Assembly (NCBI RefSeq): GCF_003201865.1
Contig: NZ_QJJJ01000014.1
Location: forward strand, 1-64,000
Source of the DNA: Methylobacterium sp. B4
GTDB taxonomy: Bacteria > Pseudomonadota > Alphaproteobacteria > Rhizobiales > Beijerinckiaceae
Length of the DNA stretch: 64,000 nucleotides
Direction: 5' to 3'
Part shown: positions 1-7,734 of the stretch, in pieces
Layout: every line of letters starts with the position of its first letter
Position numbering within the stretch: the stretch's first letter is position 1
The notes under the pieces: model-generated
Database searches by the model: none
Seen by the model: the letters and a program-made list of their open reading frames with translations, nothing else
Told to the model about the DNA's origin: nothing
Translations under genes and position numbers: made by a program

Positions 1-134
1 TCCGCATGCGCAACCGCGACCTCGTCTACGTGTCGAGCGCGCCGTTCGCCGAGGTGGGCAAGGTGCTCGGCGTGTTCTCCACCGTGGCCGCTCCGATCGC
101 CTCCGGCGCCTCCCTCTACTCCGTCGCACGATAG
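1..134 (+). CDS. Polysaccharide export outer-membrane protein, C-terminal end (partial)
   Basis: The reading frame is open from base 3 to a TAG at 132-134, giving the last 43 residues of a protein whose start lies outside the window. The segment DLVYVSSAPFAEVGKVLG followed by a hydrophobic glycine/alanine tail is the usual C-terminal end of Wza/GumB-type polysaccharide export proteins, where it follows the last SLBB domain. By family these are periplasmic or outer-membrane proteins that form the channel for capsule or exopolysaccharide export. Only the tail is visible, so the family call rests on this short motif. The next gene downstream is unrelated. Confidence 0.6.
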   Translation, partial: RMRNRDLVYVSSAPFAEVGKVLGVFSTVAAPIASGASLYSVAR

Positions 135-245
135 GATCGTCGTCCCGTACGATTCTCCCCCGCTAGACCGAGATCGCGACTTGCCAACGGCCCCGCCCGC
201 ATCGTTCCATAGGGAGGAACGGCCGGCTCCACCGATGGCCGCAGG

Positions 246-282
246 GTCGCGCCGGCTTCGGCGCGACAGGACCTTTGTCCTG
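246..282 (+). terminator. Two adjacent hairpins after the polysaccharide export gene
   Basis: A perfect 9-bp stem (gtcgcgccg, loop gctt, cggcgcgac, 246-267) is followed at once by a 6-bp stem with a cttt loop (267-282). There is no run of T, so it is not a classical intrinsic terminator, but it sits in the 237-bp gap between the export gene and the solute-binding gene and may protect the 3' end of the upstream transcript. The rest of this gap shows no gene. Confidence 0.35.
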
Positions 283-371
283 ATGGCGGCGGAGGCTCGG
301 ACCGTTCAAGTCTGGGCGCAGGTGTCAGCCCAGGACTTGGCAACGGGGCGGCGGGCTGAAAAAGAGGCGCT

Positions 372-1493
372 ATGACCGTCCGACGCTCCTTCGCCCTCGG
401 TCCGGCCTCTCTCGCGCTGCTCGCCGGGCTCCTCTCGGCCGCGCCGGCCGCGGCGGATGTCAGGGTCGGCGTCGCCGTGCCGCGCACCGGCCCCTACGTC
501 ACCGTCGGGGAGCAGGTTCTGCGCGGCGTCGAGGCCGCGGCCAAGGACGCCAACGCCCGGGGCGGCATCAACGGCGAACCCATCGTTCTCGACGTGCAGG
601 ACGATTCGTGCGACTCGAATCAGGCCACCGCGGTCGCCAACCACTACGTCCATTCCGGCGTCCGGCTCGTGGTCGGCCATGTCTGCTCAAACGCCTCGCT
701 CGCGGCCTCCGAGGTCTACGCGGCCAACGGCATCGTCATGATCACCGCGGCCTCGGTCGCCGCGCGGCTCACCGATCGCGGCCTGCCGACGATCTTCCGG
801 GTCTGCGGCCGGGACGACGATCAGGCCAAGCTCTCCGCCGCGATCCTCGCCGAGCGCTTCCGCGACCGGAAGATCGCGATCCTGAGCGACCTCTCCCCGG
901 CCTCGCGGGCGCTCGCGGCGGCGACCAAGGACAATTTGAACCGCATCGGCGTGAACGAGGCGCTCGCCACCGCCTTTCAGCCGAGCGACGCCGACGCCGC
1001 GGCCCTGGCCGACCGGCTGAAGGCGGCGGGGATCGACGTGGTCTATTACGGCGGGGACGCGCAGGAGATGGGCCGACTCGTGCGCATCGCGGCCGAGCGG
1101 GGCTTCCGCCCGCAATGGTTCGGCACCTCCGCCATCGCCACATCGGACTTCGCCAAGATCGCGGGGTCGGCGAGCAACGGCGTTCTGATGACCTTCTATC
1201 TCGACCCGAGCCGCAAGCCCGAGGCGCAGGGCGTGGTCAACGCCTTCAAAGCGCAGGGCGTCGAGGCGGACGGCTCGATGATCTACGGCTACGCCGCACT
1301 CCAGGCGCTGGTGGAAGCGGGCAACTTCGCCCACAGCACGGACCCTGCCGCGATCGCCAAGGCGCTGCGCGGCGAGCGCTTCGATCTGGTGCTGGGTCCC
1401 GTCGGCTTCGACGCCAAGGGCGACATCACCGCTCAGGGCTACGTGCTCTACGTCTGGCGCGACGGCAATTTCACGCCGGCCAAGGCGAACTGA
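372..1493 (+). CDS. Branched-chain amino acid ABC transporter substrate-binding protein (LivJ/LivK-like)
   Basis: 373 residues. The N-terminus is a typical Sec signal (MTVRRSFALGPASLALLAGL, then alanine-rich to AAADVRVG, cleavage near residue 28). The mature protein is a type I periplasmic binding fold of the Leu/Ile/Val family: GVAVPRTGPYVTVGEQVLRG opens lobe 1, DDSCDSNQATAVANHYV and VVGHVCSNASLAASEVY line the amino-acid binding cleft, and YYGGDAQEMGRLVRIAAE lies in lobe 2. The start at 372 has an AGAGG ribosome site just upstream. No permease or ATPase gene adjoins it, so it is an orphan binding protein that must use a LIV-type transporter encoded elsewhere. The exact ligand cannot be read from the sequence. 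Confidence 0.88.
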   Translation: MTVRRSFALGPASLALLAGLLSAAPAAADVRVGVAVPRTGPYVTVGEQVLRGVEAAAKDANARGGINGEPIVLDVQDDSCDSNQATAVANHYVHSGVRLVVGHVCSNASLAASEVYAANGIVMITAASVAARLTDRGLPTIFRVCGRDDDQAKLSAAILAERFRDRKIAILSDLSPASRALAAATKDNLNRIGVNEALATAFQPSDADAAALADRLKAAGIDVVYYGGDAQEMGRLVRIAAERGFRPQWFGTSAIATSDFAKIAGSASNGVLMTFYLDPSRKPEAQGVVNAFKAQGVEADGSMIYGYAALQALVEAGNFAHSTDPAAIAKALRGERFDLVLGPVGFDAKGDITAQGYVLYVWRDGNFTPAKAN

Positions 1494-1523
1494 CCGATCA
1501 ACCGGGCCGGACGGCGCGCCGCG

Positions 1524-2099
1524 TCAGCCCCGGAGCGCCGCGTCGACCTCCGCTCCACGGCCGAGATCGCGCATCACCTGATCGAGATGCGGGCGCTTGC
1601 GAAGCTGCAGCGCGTGCAGGCGCCGTACGGCCTCGCTCAGGCTGCCCTGCCGGCCGAGGATCTCGTCGGCGAAGGCGATCATTCGCGCGTTCGGCCACGC
1701 CTTCTCCCGCTGCTCGTGCAGGCGGGCAATCAAAGTCTCGGCGGGCGTCTCCGGCTCGGCCTGCGCGAAAAGGCTCGCCAGCGCCGCGGTCGAGCGCGAG
1801 ATGCCGACATGGCAATGGACGAGGATGTGGACCTCCCCGCCATCGGCCGCCGCCGCGCGGCCGAAGCTCAGGATCGTCTCGACATCCTCGCGCTCGGGCA
1901 GGATCACGCCCGGCGCCGGCTCGATCGCATCGTGGAAGCGCAGGACGGTGCGCTGGTGCGTGCCGTAGCTGCCGAACGCCTCGGGGTCGGCCCGGTCGGG
2001 ATCGAGGATCGACAGGACGTGGCTGACGCCGGCCGCCCGATGCTCGACGAGCTCGTCGAGGCCGCAGACGGTATGGAGGCTGAGGTTTTCGGTCTTCAC
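1524..2099 (-). CDS. Tyrosine/dual-specificity phosphatase-like protein
   Basis: 191 residues from a GTG at 2097-2099. The open frame runs much further upstream (to 2579) but that part overlaps the next gene antisense and is low-complexity Arg/Pro/Ala, so I start at VKTENLSLHTVCGLDEL, where the conserved fold begins. The signature HCHVGISRSTA (CX5R: Cys nucleophile, Arg five residues later, then Ser) is the protein tyrosine phosphatase P-loop; an upstream Asp in the FHDAIEP segment could be the general acid. The C-terminal third (AWPNARMIAFADEILGR) is typical of small alphaproteobacterial members. Cytoplasmic, substrate unknown. It is convergent with the binding-protein gene before it and divergent from the TRAP gene after it. 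Confidence 0.8.
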   Translation of the reverse strand: MKTENLSLHTVCGLDELVEHRAAGVSHVLSILDPDRADPEAFGSYGTHQRTVLRFHDAIEPAPGVILPEREDVETILSFGRAAAADGGEVHILVHCHVGISRSTAALASLFAQAEPETPAETLIARLHEQREKAWPNARMIAFADEILGRQGSLSEAVRRLHALQLRKRPHLDQVMRDLGRGAEVDAALRG

Positions 2100-2242
2100 G
2101 GGGCGCTTGGTATCACGGCCCGCCGTGGGAGGCGACCGCTCGAATACAGGCCGTGAACGCGGTTTCCGCTTGCCGTCGATCGCGTGTATGGCACGGGCCG
2201 GCCGCCAGACGGCCGTTGGCCACGGGACGAGCCGGGAGACCC

Positions 2243-3337
2243 ATGTCAAAGACCCTGCAGCGGCGCGCCCTGCTCGCCGCGGGCCTCGGCGCCGCGACGC
2301 TGACCTCCCCCGCCCGCGCCCAGCAGGGCGCGCCGGAGCTGCGCTGGCGCCTGTCCTCGGCTTATGCGCGCAATCTCGACATCCTGTTCGGAGCCTCCGA
2401 GAGTCTCGCCAAGGCGGTGGCCGAGGCGACCGACGGCCGCTTCCAGATCCAGGTCTCGGCCGCGGGCGAGGCTGCCCCCGCCGACGGCCTGCTCGATGCG
2501 GTGGGCGCTGCCAAGGTCGAGATGGGTCACGCGCCGGCCAGCGTCGGCATGGCCAAGAACTCTGCCTTCGCGCTGGCAACGGCCATGCCCTTCGGGCTCA
2601 ACGCCCGGGGGCAGAACGCGTGGTGGCTCCAGGGCGGCGCCTCGGAACTCTTCGCCGAGATCTTCTCCAAGCAGGCACTCGTCGCGCTCCCGGGCGGCAA
2701 TACCGGCGCGCAGATGGGCGGCTGGTTCCGCAAGGAGATCAAGACGGTCAACGACCTCCAGGGATTGAAGCTGCGCATCGGGGGCCTCGGTGCCACGGTG
2801 ATGGCCAAGCTCGGCGCGGCAGTGCAGGCGACGCCCGGACCGGAGATCTACGGCGCCCTGGAGAGCAAGGCGCTCGATGCGGCCGAGTGGATCGGTCCGC
2901 ACGACGACGAGAAGCTCGGGCTGCAGAAGGTCGCGCCGATCTACCACTATCCCGGCTTCTGGGAGGGCGGCGCGCTCCTGCATTTCTGGATCAACGCGGA
3001 GGCCTGGAAGGGCCTGCCCAAGACCTACCGCGCGATCCTGCAGGCCGCCGCGGCCCAGGTGAACGCCGACGTGCAGGCCCGCTACGATGCGCGGAACCCG
3101 CAGGCCCTGCGCCGGCTCGTCTCGGGCGGGGCCCAGCTTCGCCCCTTCCCGCAGGACGTGATGGAGGCGGCCCTGAAAGCGGCCAACGAGGTCTACGCGG
3201 ATCTCTCGTCGAAGAACCCGGACTTCAAACGGATCTACGACGCGATGAGGACCTTCCGGAATGAGGAATACCTCTGGTTCCAGGTCGCGGAATACACCTA
3301 CGACAACTTCATGATCCGCGCCCGCGCCCGTGGGTAG
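2243..3337 (+). CDS. TRAP transporter solute-binding protein (DctP family)
   Basis: 364 residues starting at ATG 2243, chosen because GGGAG lies 5-9 bases upstream and because the start gives a clean twin-arginine-like signal (MSKTLQRRALLAAGLGAATL, cleavage near ARAQ at residue 28). The mature chain has DctP features: WRLSSAYARNLDILFGAS at the start, GRFQIQVSAAGE, the GNTGAQMGGWF and LKLRIGGLGATVMAKLGA segments around the central strand, and YGALESKALDAAEWIGP, which is the conserved ligand-binding region. It lacks neighbouring dctQ and dctM membrane genes, so like the first binding protein it is an orphan here. Family evidence suggests an organic acid ligand, perhaps a 2-keto acid, but that is inference. 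Confidence 0.88.
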   Translation: MSKTLQRRALLAAGLGAATLTSPARAQQGAPELRWRLSSAYARNLDILFGASESLAKAVAEATDGRFQIQVSAAGEAAPADGLLDAVGAAKVEMGHAPASVGMAKNSAFALATAMPFGLNARGQNAWWLQGGASELFAEIFSKQALVALPGGNTGAQMGGWFRKEIKTVNDLQGLKLRIGGLGATVMAKLGAAVQATPGPEIYGALESKALDAAEWIGPHDDEKLGLQKVAPIYHYPGFWEGGALLHFWINAEAWKGLPKTYRAILQAAAAQVNADVQARYDARNPQALRRLVSGGAQLRPFPQDVMEAALKAANEVYADLSSKNPDFKRIYDAMRTFRNEEYLWFQVAEYTYDNFMIRARARG

Positions 3338-3352
3338 CGCCGGCGAGCGGGC

Positions 3353-3378
3353 AAAAAAAAGCCGCCCTTGCGAGCGGC
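3353..3378 (-). terminator. Intrinsic terminator of the small RNA
   Basis: On the minus strand, gccgc...gcggc (3378-3361) is followed by an uninterrupted run of eight T (3360-3353). It is oriented to stop minus-strand transcription, while the flanking protein genes are on the plus strand, which argues that a minus-strand RNA gene exists here. Confidence 0.8.
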
Positions 3379-3440
3379 CCGAAGTCTAGGGAGGAAACGC
3401 CCAAGGAGGGCAGCGGGAGGCAGACGCCGTCTGCGTTCCC
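3353..3440 (-). ncRNA. Small RNA of the suhB/MmgR (alpha-r8) type
   Basis: Read on the minus strand the segment folds as three hairpins: gcagac-ggc-gtctgc (3434-3420), gccc-tcctt-gggc (3411-3399) and a terminator stem (3378-3361) followed by eight T. Between the second and third stems is the single-stranded decamer TTTCCTCCCT (3397-3388), which I know as the conserved core of the alphaproteobacterial MmgR/suhB RNA family, a trans-acting regulator whose Sinorhizobium member limits polyhydroxybutyrate storage. The CUCC-rich loops could pair with ribosome binding sites. A possible promoter is TTGCAA (3477-3472) with a 17-base spacer and ATTTTG. The 5' end is therefore approximate. The rest of the 530-bp gap up to the photolyase shows no convincing gene. 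Confidence 0.72.
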
Positions 3441-3869
3441 GCAATGCACAAAATGATCCGACGCCGGATTTTTGCAAGACCGGCAGCCGGCAATATTCGG
3501 CTTTGCGGGTGCGCCCCGCACGTCTGTCAGGCCCTGTCTCCAAAATGTCGCAGGCAGTTTCACAGATAGGTCATCTGTAATCTACCTCCCCGCTGAATAG
3601 AGATCGGCGCCGGCACTGTCTTCGCATCGGCTATGATCCTCGATCGTCTCGCGAATCCTGCCGGGCCAGCGCGGTGGGGCACTCTGTGCAGAGGCATCGA
3701 TCGGATTGCGCCGCAACCTTTCGCGCACTGGTGCATTCGGCCCCCGGCGAGCCGGAGATCGCACCACATCGCTAGCGCGCAATGCATATCGCGTTGCGCG
3801 GACGGGTGTGCCTGATTCGGGTCGCGCGCGGTCGGAGCATGACCGGGCAAGAGAGGGACAGAAGCGAGT

Positions 3870-5261
3870 ATGGCGATTCAGACCGGCCGCATCCGCGTGC
3901 TGCACGATGTCCCGGCCCGCGACGAGGCCGGGTACGTCCTCTACCTGATGCAGCAATCGATGCGGATCGCCTTCAATCCGGCGCTGGAACTGGCGGTGGA
4001 GGAGGCCAACCGCCTGGGCCTGCCAGTCCTCGTCTGCTTCGGCCTGCTCGACGGCGCGAACGGCTTTCCCGAGGCCAATGCCCGCCACTACGCCTTCCTG
4101 CTGCAGGGATTGGCGGATGCGGCGGCGGGATTGTCGAAGCGCGGCATCGGCTTCCACCTGCGCCGGGCGACCCCTGCGGAGGTGGCGGTCGATCTCTCGG
4201 GCAAAGCCGCCCTGCTGGTGCTCGACCGCGGTTACCTCGCGATCCAGCGGCGCTGGTACGAGGAGATCGTGAAGGGCGCGCCCTGCCGGATCGTCCAGGT
4301 CGAGGGCGACGTCGTGGTGCCGGTCGAGACCGCCTCGCCCAAGCACGAATACGCCGCGCGCACCCTGCGGCCGAAGCTGCAGAAGCTCTGGGACGACTTC
4401 CTGGAGCCGCTGACGATCCGCAAGGTGGCGCATCCCGCGACGGATTTGCGGCTCAAGGGCGGTCTCGATGTCTCGGACCCGGACGCACTCCTGGCCAAGC
4501 TGACGCTCGACAGGGTGGTCGGCCCGGTGAAGCGTTTCGGCGGGGGCTACACCGAGGCGCGGCGGCGCTTCGACCGCTTCCTGAAGGACGGCTTTGCGGG
4601 CTACGGCGCCGGCCGCAACAAGCCGGAGGCGGCCGCCGCCTCGCATATGAGCCCCTACCTGCATTTCGGGCAGATCTCGCCGGTGGAGATCGCCCTGGCG
4701 ATCCGTGACGCCAAGACCGGCGACCGCGACGACCGCTCGGCCTATCTCGAGGAGCTGATCGTCCGGCGCGAATTGGCGATGAACCACGTCTTCCGAACGG
4801 AAGGATACGACGATTACGCCCGCGCGGTGCCCGAATGGGCGCGCAAGACCCTGGCCGAGCACGCCGACGACCCGCGCCCGCACCTCTACTCGGAGGAGGA
4901 GTTGGCGGAGGGGCAGACCCACGACCACTATTGGAACGTGGCCATGCGCGAGATGCGGGAGACCGGCTACATGCACAACCAACTGCGCATGTACTGGGGC
5001 AAGAAGATCCTCGAATGGTCGCCCTCGCCGGAAGAGGCCTTCGCCCGGACGCTTCGGCTCAACAACCGCTATTTTCTCGACGGGCGCGACGCGAACTCCT
5101 TCACCAACGTGGCCTGGATCTTCGGCCTGCACGACCGCCCCTGGCAAACCCGCAAGGTCTTCGGCAGCGTGCGCTACCAGAGCGAGAACTCCCTGCGAAA
5201 GTTCGATGCCAAGGCCTACGAGCGCGCCGTGACGCGGCTCTGCGAGGCGGAGAAGGGCTGA
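3870..5261 (+). CDS. phr: Class II CPD photolyase (deoxyribodipyrimidine photo-lyase)
   Basis: 463 residues, close to the normal length of class II enzymes. It splits cyclobutane pyrimidine dimers in DNA using light and reduced FAD. The N-terminal antenna domain shows the class II pattern (RIRVLHDVPARDEAGYVLYL, then LVLDRGYLAIQRRWYEE), and the C-terminal FAD domain shows SPYLHFGQISP, EELIVRRELAMNHVF, MYWGKKILEWSPSPEEAF and NRYFLDGRDANSFTNVAW, all characteristic of class II rather than the commoner bacterial class I. The ATG at 3870 follows an AGAGGGAC ribosome site. The gene is convergent with mtgA, only 4 bases apart at the stop codons. Class II enzymes have a patchy distribution in bacteria and are known in methylobacteria. 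Confidence 0.95.
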   Translation: MAIQTGRIRVLHDVPARDEAGYVLYLMQQSMRIAFNPALELAVEEANRLGLPVLVCFGLLDGANGFPEANARHYAFLLQGLADAAAGLSKRGIGFHLRRATPAEVAVDLSGKAALLVLDRGYLAIQRRWYEEIVKGAPCRIVQVEGDVVVPVETASPKHEYAARTLRPKLQKLWDDFLEPLTIRKVAHPATDLRLKGGLDVSDPDALLAKLTLDRVVGPVKRFGGGYTEARRRFDRFLKDGFAGYGAGRNKPEAAAASHMSPYLHFGQISPVEIALAIRDAKTGDRDDRSAYLEELIVRRELAMNHVFRTEGYDDYARAVPEWARKTLAEHADDPRPHLYSEEELAEGQTHDHYWNVAMREMRETGYMHNQLRMYWGKKILEWSPSPEEAFARTLRLNNRYFLDGRDANSFTNVAWIFGLHDRPWQTRKVFGSVRYQSENSLRKFDAKAYERAVTRLCEAEKG

Positions 5262-5265
5262 GGCC

Positions 5266-6024
5266 TCACCGCTTCAGGCAACCCATCAGCCCATCGACCT
5301 GCCCCATCCGGGCCTGGATGCGCGCCGCGATCGCCCGCACGCCGCGCGTCGGCTTGCCGGCGCTGCGCAGGATCGGGTTCGGCAGCACGGCGGCCAGCAG
5401 CGCGGCCTCGCCCCGGGTCAGGTCTCGGGCACTCTTGCGGAACCAGTGGCGGGCGGCGGCCTCGGCCCCGAAGATCCCCTCCCCCCACTCGGCCACGTTG
5501 AGGTAGATCTCCAGCGTGCGGCGCTTGCCCCAGAGCGCGTCGGCCATCACCGCGAGCGGAATTTCCAGACCTTTCCGGATGTAGGAGCGGCCGGGCCAGA
5601 GGAAGACGTTCTTGACCGTCTGCATGGTGATGGTGGAGGCGCCGCGGCTCGGCCCCTCCTCGTCGTCCACCACCTCGCGCAGCGCCCCCCAATCGACGCC
5701 GTTATGCAGGCAGAAGCGCTGATCCTCGGATGCCATCACCGCCTGGACCAGGGCCGGCGCGATCGCCTCCAGAGGCACGCTCTCGCGCTGCACGCCCTGG
5801 AGCGTCAACCATCGGCCCAGCATCAGGGTTGAGGGCGGGGTCACCACGCTATAGACGAGCGCCAACGTGAGCGTGACGACGAGAACCGCAACGGGCGCGA
5901 GGGTGATCAGGGTGGCGGCCCGCCGCAACCCGAACCGGCGCGCCGGAACGGCTTTCCGCGATGGGGAGACCCTTCGCAAGTCGCGCCCGCGCCAACCGGC
6001 TTCGCTGTCCTCCGGCACCGCCAC
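5266..6024 (-). CDS. mtgA: Monofunctional biosynthetic peptidoglycan transglycosylase
   Basis: 252 residues of GT51 family. It polymerises lipid II into glycan strands at the outer face of the inner membrane. One membrane anchor lies at about residues 36-60 (TLITLAPVAVLVVTLTLALV). The catalytic Glu is in AVMASEDQRFCLHNGVDW, the second conserved block is GASTITMQTVKNVFLWPGRS, and the third is KRRTLEIYLNVAEWGEGIFG, matching the usual order of GT51 motifs. There is no transpeptidase domain. The start at 6024 is divergent from ispA with 36 bases between; an internal start is possible because the first 35 residues are basic and not conserved in the family. Confidence 0.93.
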   Translation of the reverse strand: MAVPEDSEAGWRGRDLRRVSPSRKAVPARRFGLRRAATLITLAPVAVLVVTLTLALVYSVVTPPSTLMLGRWLTLQGVQRESVPLEAIAPALVQAVMASEDQRFCLHNGVDWGALREVVDDEEGPSRGASTITMQTVKNVFLWPGRSYIRKGLEIPLAVMADALWGKRRTLEIYLNVAEWGEGIFGAEAAARHWFRKSARDLTRGEAALLAAVLPNPILRSAGKPTRGVRAIAARIQARMGQVDGLMGCLKR

Positions 6025-6060
6025 CTCGCGTCCGCCCCTCCCCGATCCAGGCCAGTCCCG

Positions 6061-7023
6061 ATGACCTCAACGCAGGCTCCCCACCCCTCGGTCAAGGCGG
6101 ACGCGTATACGGGTGACTTTACCCACAGGCTCGCTCAGGTCGCCGACACCGTCGAGACCTTCCTCGTGGATCTGCTCGGGCCGAACCTCCAGGCCGGCGA
6201 GATCGCCCGGCCGCCGCGCCTGATGGAGGCGATGCGCCACGCCGTGCTCGGCGGCGGCAAGCGCCTGCGGCCCTTCCTCGCCATCGAGACCGCGCGGATG
6301 CTCGGCGGCGCCGAGGATGCGGCGCTGGCGGCCGGCGCGGGCGTCGAGCTCGTCCACTGCTACAGCCTCGTCCACGACGACCTGCCGGCCATGGACGACG
6401 ACGACCTGCGCCGCGGCAAGCCCACCGTCCACAAGGCCTACGACGAGGCCACCGCGATTCTCGTCGGCGACGCGCTCCAGACGCTCGCCTTCGAGGTCAC
6501 CGCCGATCCGCGCTGGCAGCCCGATCCGGCGATCCGGGCGGAACTCGTGCTCGGTCTGGCCCGGGCCTCCGGCCTCGGCGGCATGGTCGGCGGCCAGCTT
6601 CTCGACCTCTCGGCCGAAGGGCGGTTCGGCCCCGCCAGCATGGATATCGACGACACCCTGCGCATGCAGGCGATGAAGACCGGGGCGATCCTCGCCTTCT
6701 CGGTGGAGGCCGGCGCGCTGGTCGGCGGGGCGAGCGCCGAGGAGCGCGCGGCTCTCCTGAGCTACGGCAAGGCCTTGGGTCAGGCCTTCCAGGTCGCCGA
6801 CGACATCCTCGACCGCGAGGCGTCGCCGGAGGCGATGGGCAAGGCCACGGGCAAGGACAAGGACGCGGGCAAGGCCACGCTCGTCGACCGCCTCGGTCTC
6901 GATGGCGCGCGGGCCGAATGCGACCGGCTGGTCGCCCTGTGCGAGGAAGCGGTCGCTCCCTGGGGCGCGCGGGCACAGGTGCTGAAGGACGCCGCCCGCT
7001 TCACGGTCGCCCGCAAGGCCTGA
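6061..7023 (+). CDS. ispA: Farnesyl diphosphate synthase (short-chain polyprenyl synthetase)
   Basis: 320 residues. It condenses isopentenyl diphosphate with allylic diphosphates to geranyl and farnesyl diphosphate, feeding hopanoid, carotenoid and quinone synthesis. The first aspartate-rich motif is DDLPAMDDDDLRRGKPTVHK near residue 105, with the four-residue spacing between acidic pairs usual for bacterial FPP synthases; the second is VADDILDREASPE near residue 245. GGGKRLRPFL near residue 63 binds isopentenyl diphosphate. The lysine/glycine-rich stretch GKATGKDKDAGKATLVDRLG fits the conserved KDxxxGKxT loop. Start: ATG 6061. No dxs gene follows, unlike in many proteobacteria; a palindromic repeat lies downstream. 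Confidence 0.93.
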   Translation: MTSTQAPHPSVKADAYTGDFTHRLAQVADTVETFLVDLLGPNLQAGEIARPPRLMEAMRHAVLGGGKRLRPFLAIETARMLGGAEDAALAAGAGVELVHCYSLVHDDLPAMDDDDLRRGKPTVHKAYDEATAILVGDALQTLAFEVTADPRWQPDPAIRAELVLGLARASGLGGMVGGQLLDLSAEGRFGPASMDIDDTLRMQAMKTGAILAFSVEAGALVGGASAEERAALLSYGKALGQAFQVADDILDREASPEAMGKATGKDKDAGKATLVDRLGLDGARAECDRLVALCEEAVAPWGARAQVLKDAARFTVARKA

Positions 7024-7130
7024 TTTCGCTCCAAGGGCTCTTCGATGGGGCCCCTCCGCTGCCTCGTCTTGGAGGTGGGGAAGGCCGACGGGCGCCGAAG
7101 CGGCGTCCGGACGATGACGTCGTCGACGCT

Positions 7131-7224
7131 TCGTCCTTGCGATGCGAAGCCGTGGCAATCCAGGGCTCCGCACGCTCCGGAGAAGTCGCGCCCTGGATCG
7201 CTTCGCATCCGCTCGCGATGACGG
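7131..7224. repeat. Interspersed palindromic repeat, copy 1
   Basis: A roughly 95-bp element made of outer arms gatgcgaagc/gcttcgcatc, middle arms atccaggg/ccctggat, and a central ctccg/cggag hairpin. Its right half closely matches, in reverse complement, the element at 12917-13011. It fills most of the 258-bp gap between ispA and the DCC-family gene; the remainder of that gap shows nothing else. Such elements may act as transcript stabilisers or terminators between convergent genes, which is the situation here. Confidence 0.75.
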
Positions 7225-7281
7225 AGTTCGGCAAAATCCGAACGTGATCGCCCGGAGATGGTGTGATCCGGTGTCGATCGG

Positions 7282-7734
7282 TCAGGTTGGCTGGGTTTCC
7301 GCCGGCCGTACGCCGTGGAAGCGGTGTCGCTGCGTCGGCGGCACTCGGGCGCAATCGACGCGCTGACCGAACCAGCGATAGCGGCGCCGCGCGACATACG
7401 CGTAGACGGCATCGCGCGGCCGCTTCGGGATGAAGCCGAACAGCCCCAGCCAGCGCCAGGGCGCCCGCAGGTGGCGCGCCAGAGCGAGGCCGGCATCCGA
7501 GTGGGTCAGCGCCCGGCCGTCCTGCACGAACAGGAAGGTCCCGTTCAGATCCTCGGCGGTGAAGCCGTGAGCCGCGGCCAGGGCGAGCCCGTCCGGGGAC
7601 CACGCGCCGACGAAGTGCAGCCGGTCGTCGCGCTCATGCGCCAGCACGAAGCGCACGCTCGTCGCGCAGAGCACGCAATCCGTGTCGAAGACGAGGGTGG
7701 GCGGCATCGGCCGCGGAACGGAAACGTCGCTCAT
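7282..7734 (-). CDS. DCC-family thiol-disulfide oxidoreductase-like protein (DUF393)
   Basis: 150 residues starting at ATG 7734. The N-terminus contains the name-giving motif in LVFDTDCVLCATSVRFVLAH (D-x-D-C-x-x-C, residues about 15-22), followed by the FVGAWSPDGLALAAAHG segment and a C-terminal RRRYRWFGQR, all standard for DUF393. The two cysteines suggest a thioredoxin-like redox activity, but no member has a firmly established substrate to my knowledge. The ATG overlaps the TGA of the upstream ThDP enzyme (ATGA, 7731-7734), so the two are translationally coupled. The longer open frame upstream in this phase is only the shadow of that gene. Confidence 0.88.
   Translation of the reverse strand: MSDVSVPRPMPPTLVFDTDCVLCATSVRFVLAHERDDRLHFVGAWSPDGLALAAAHGFTAEDLNGTFLFVQDGRALTHSDAGLALARHLRAPWRWLGLFGFIPKRPRDAVYAYVARRRYRWFGQRVDCARVPPTQRHRFHGVRPAETQPT

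Noticed and set aside
3298-3563. Two minus-strand frames of 81 and 84 residues after the TRAP gene
   Set aside because: They overlap the small RNA and its terminator and show no protein-like composition.
3562-3578. acagat-aggtc-atctgt inverted repeat before the photolyase
   Set aside because: Only 6-bp arms, about 290 bases from the gene start; common by chance.
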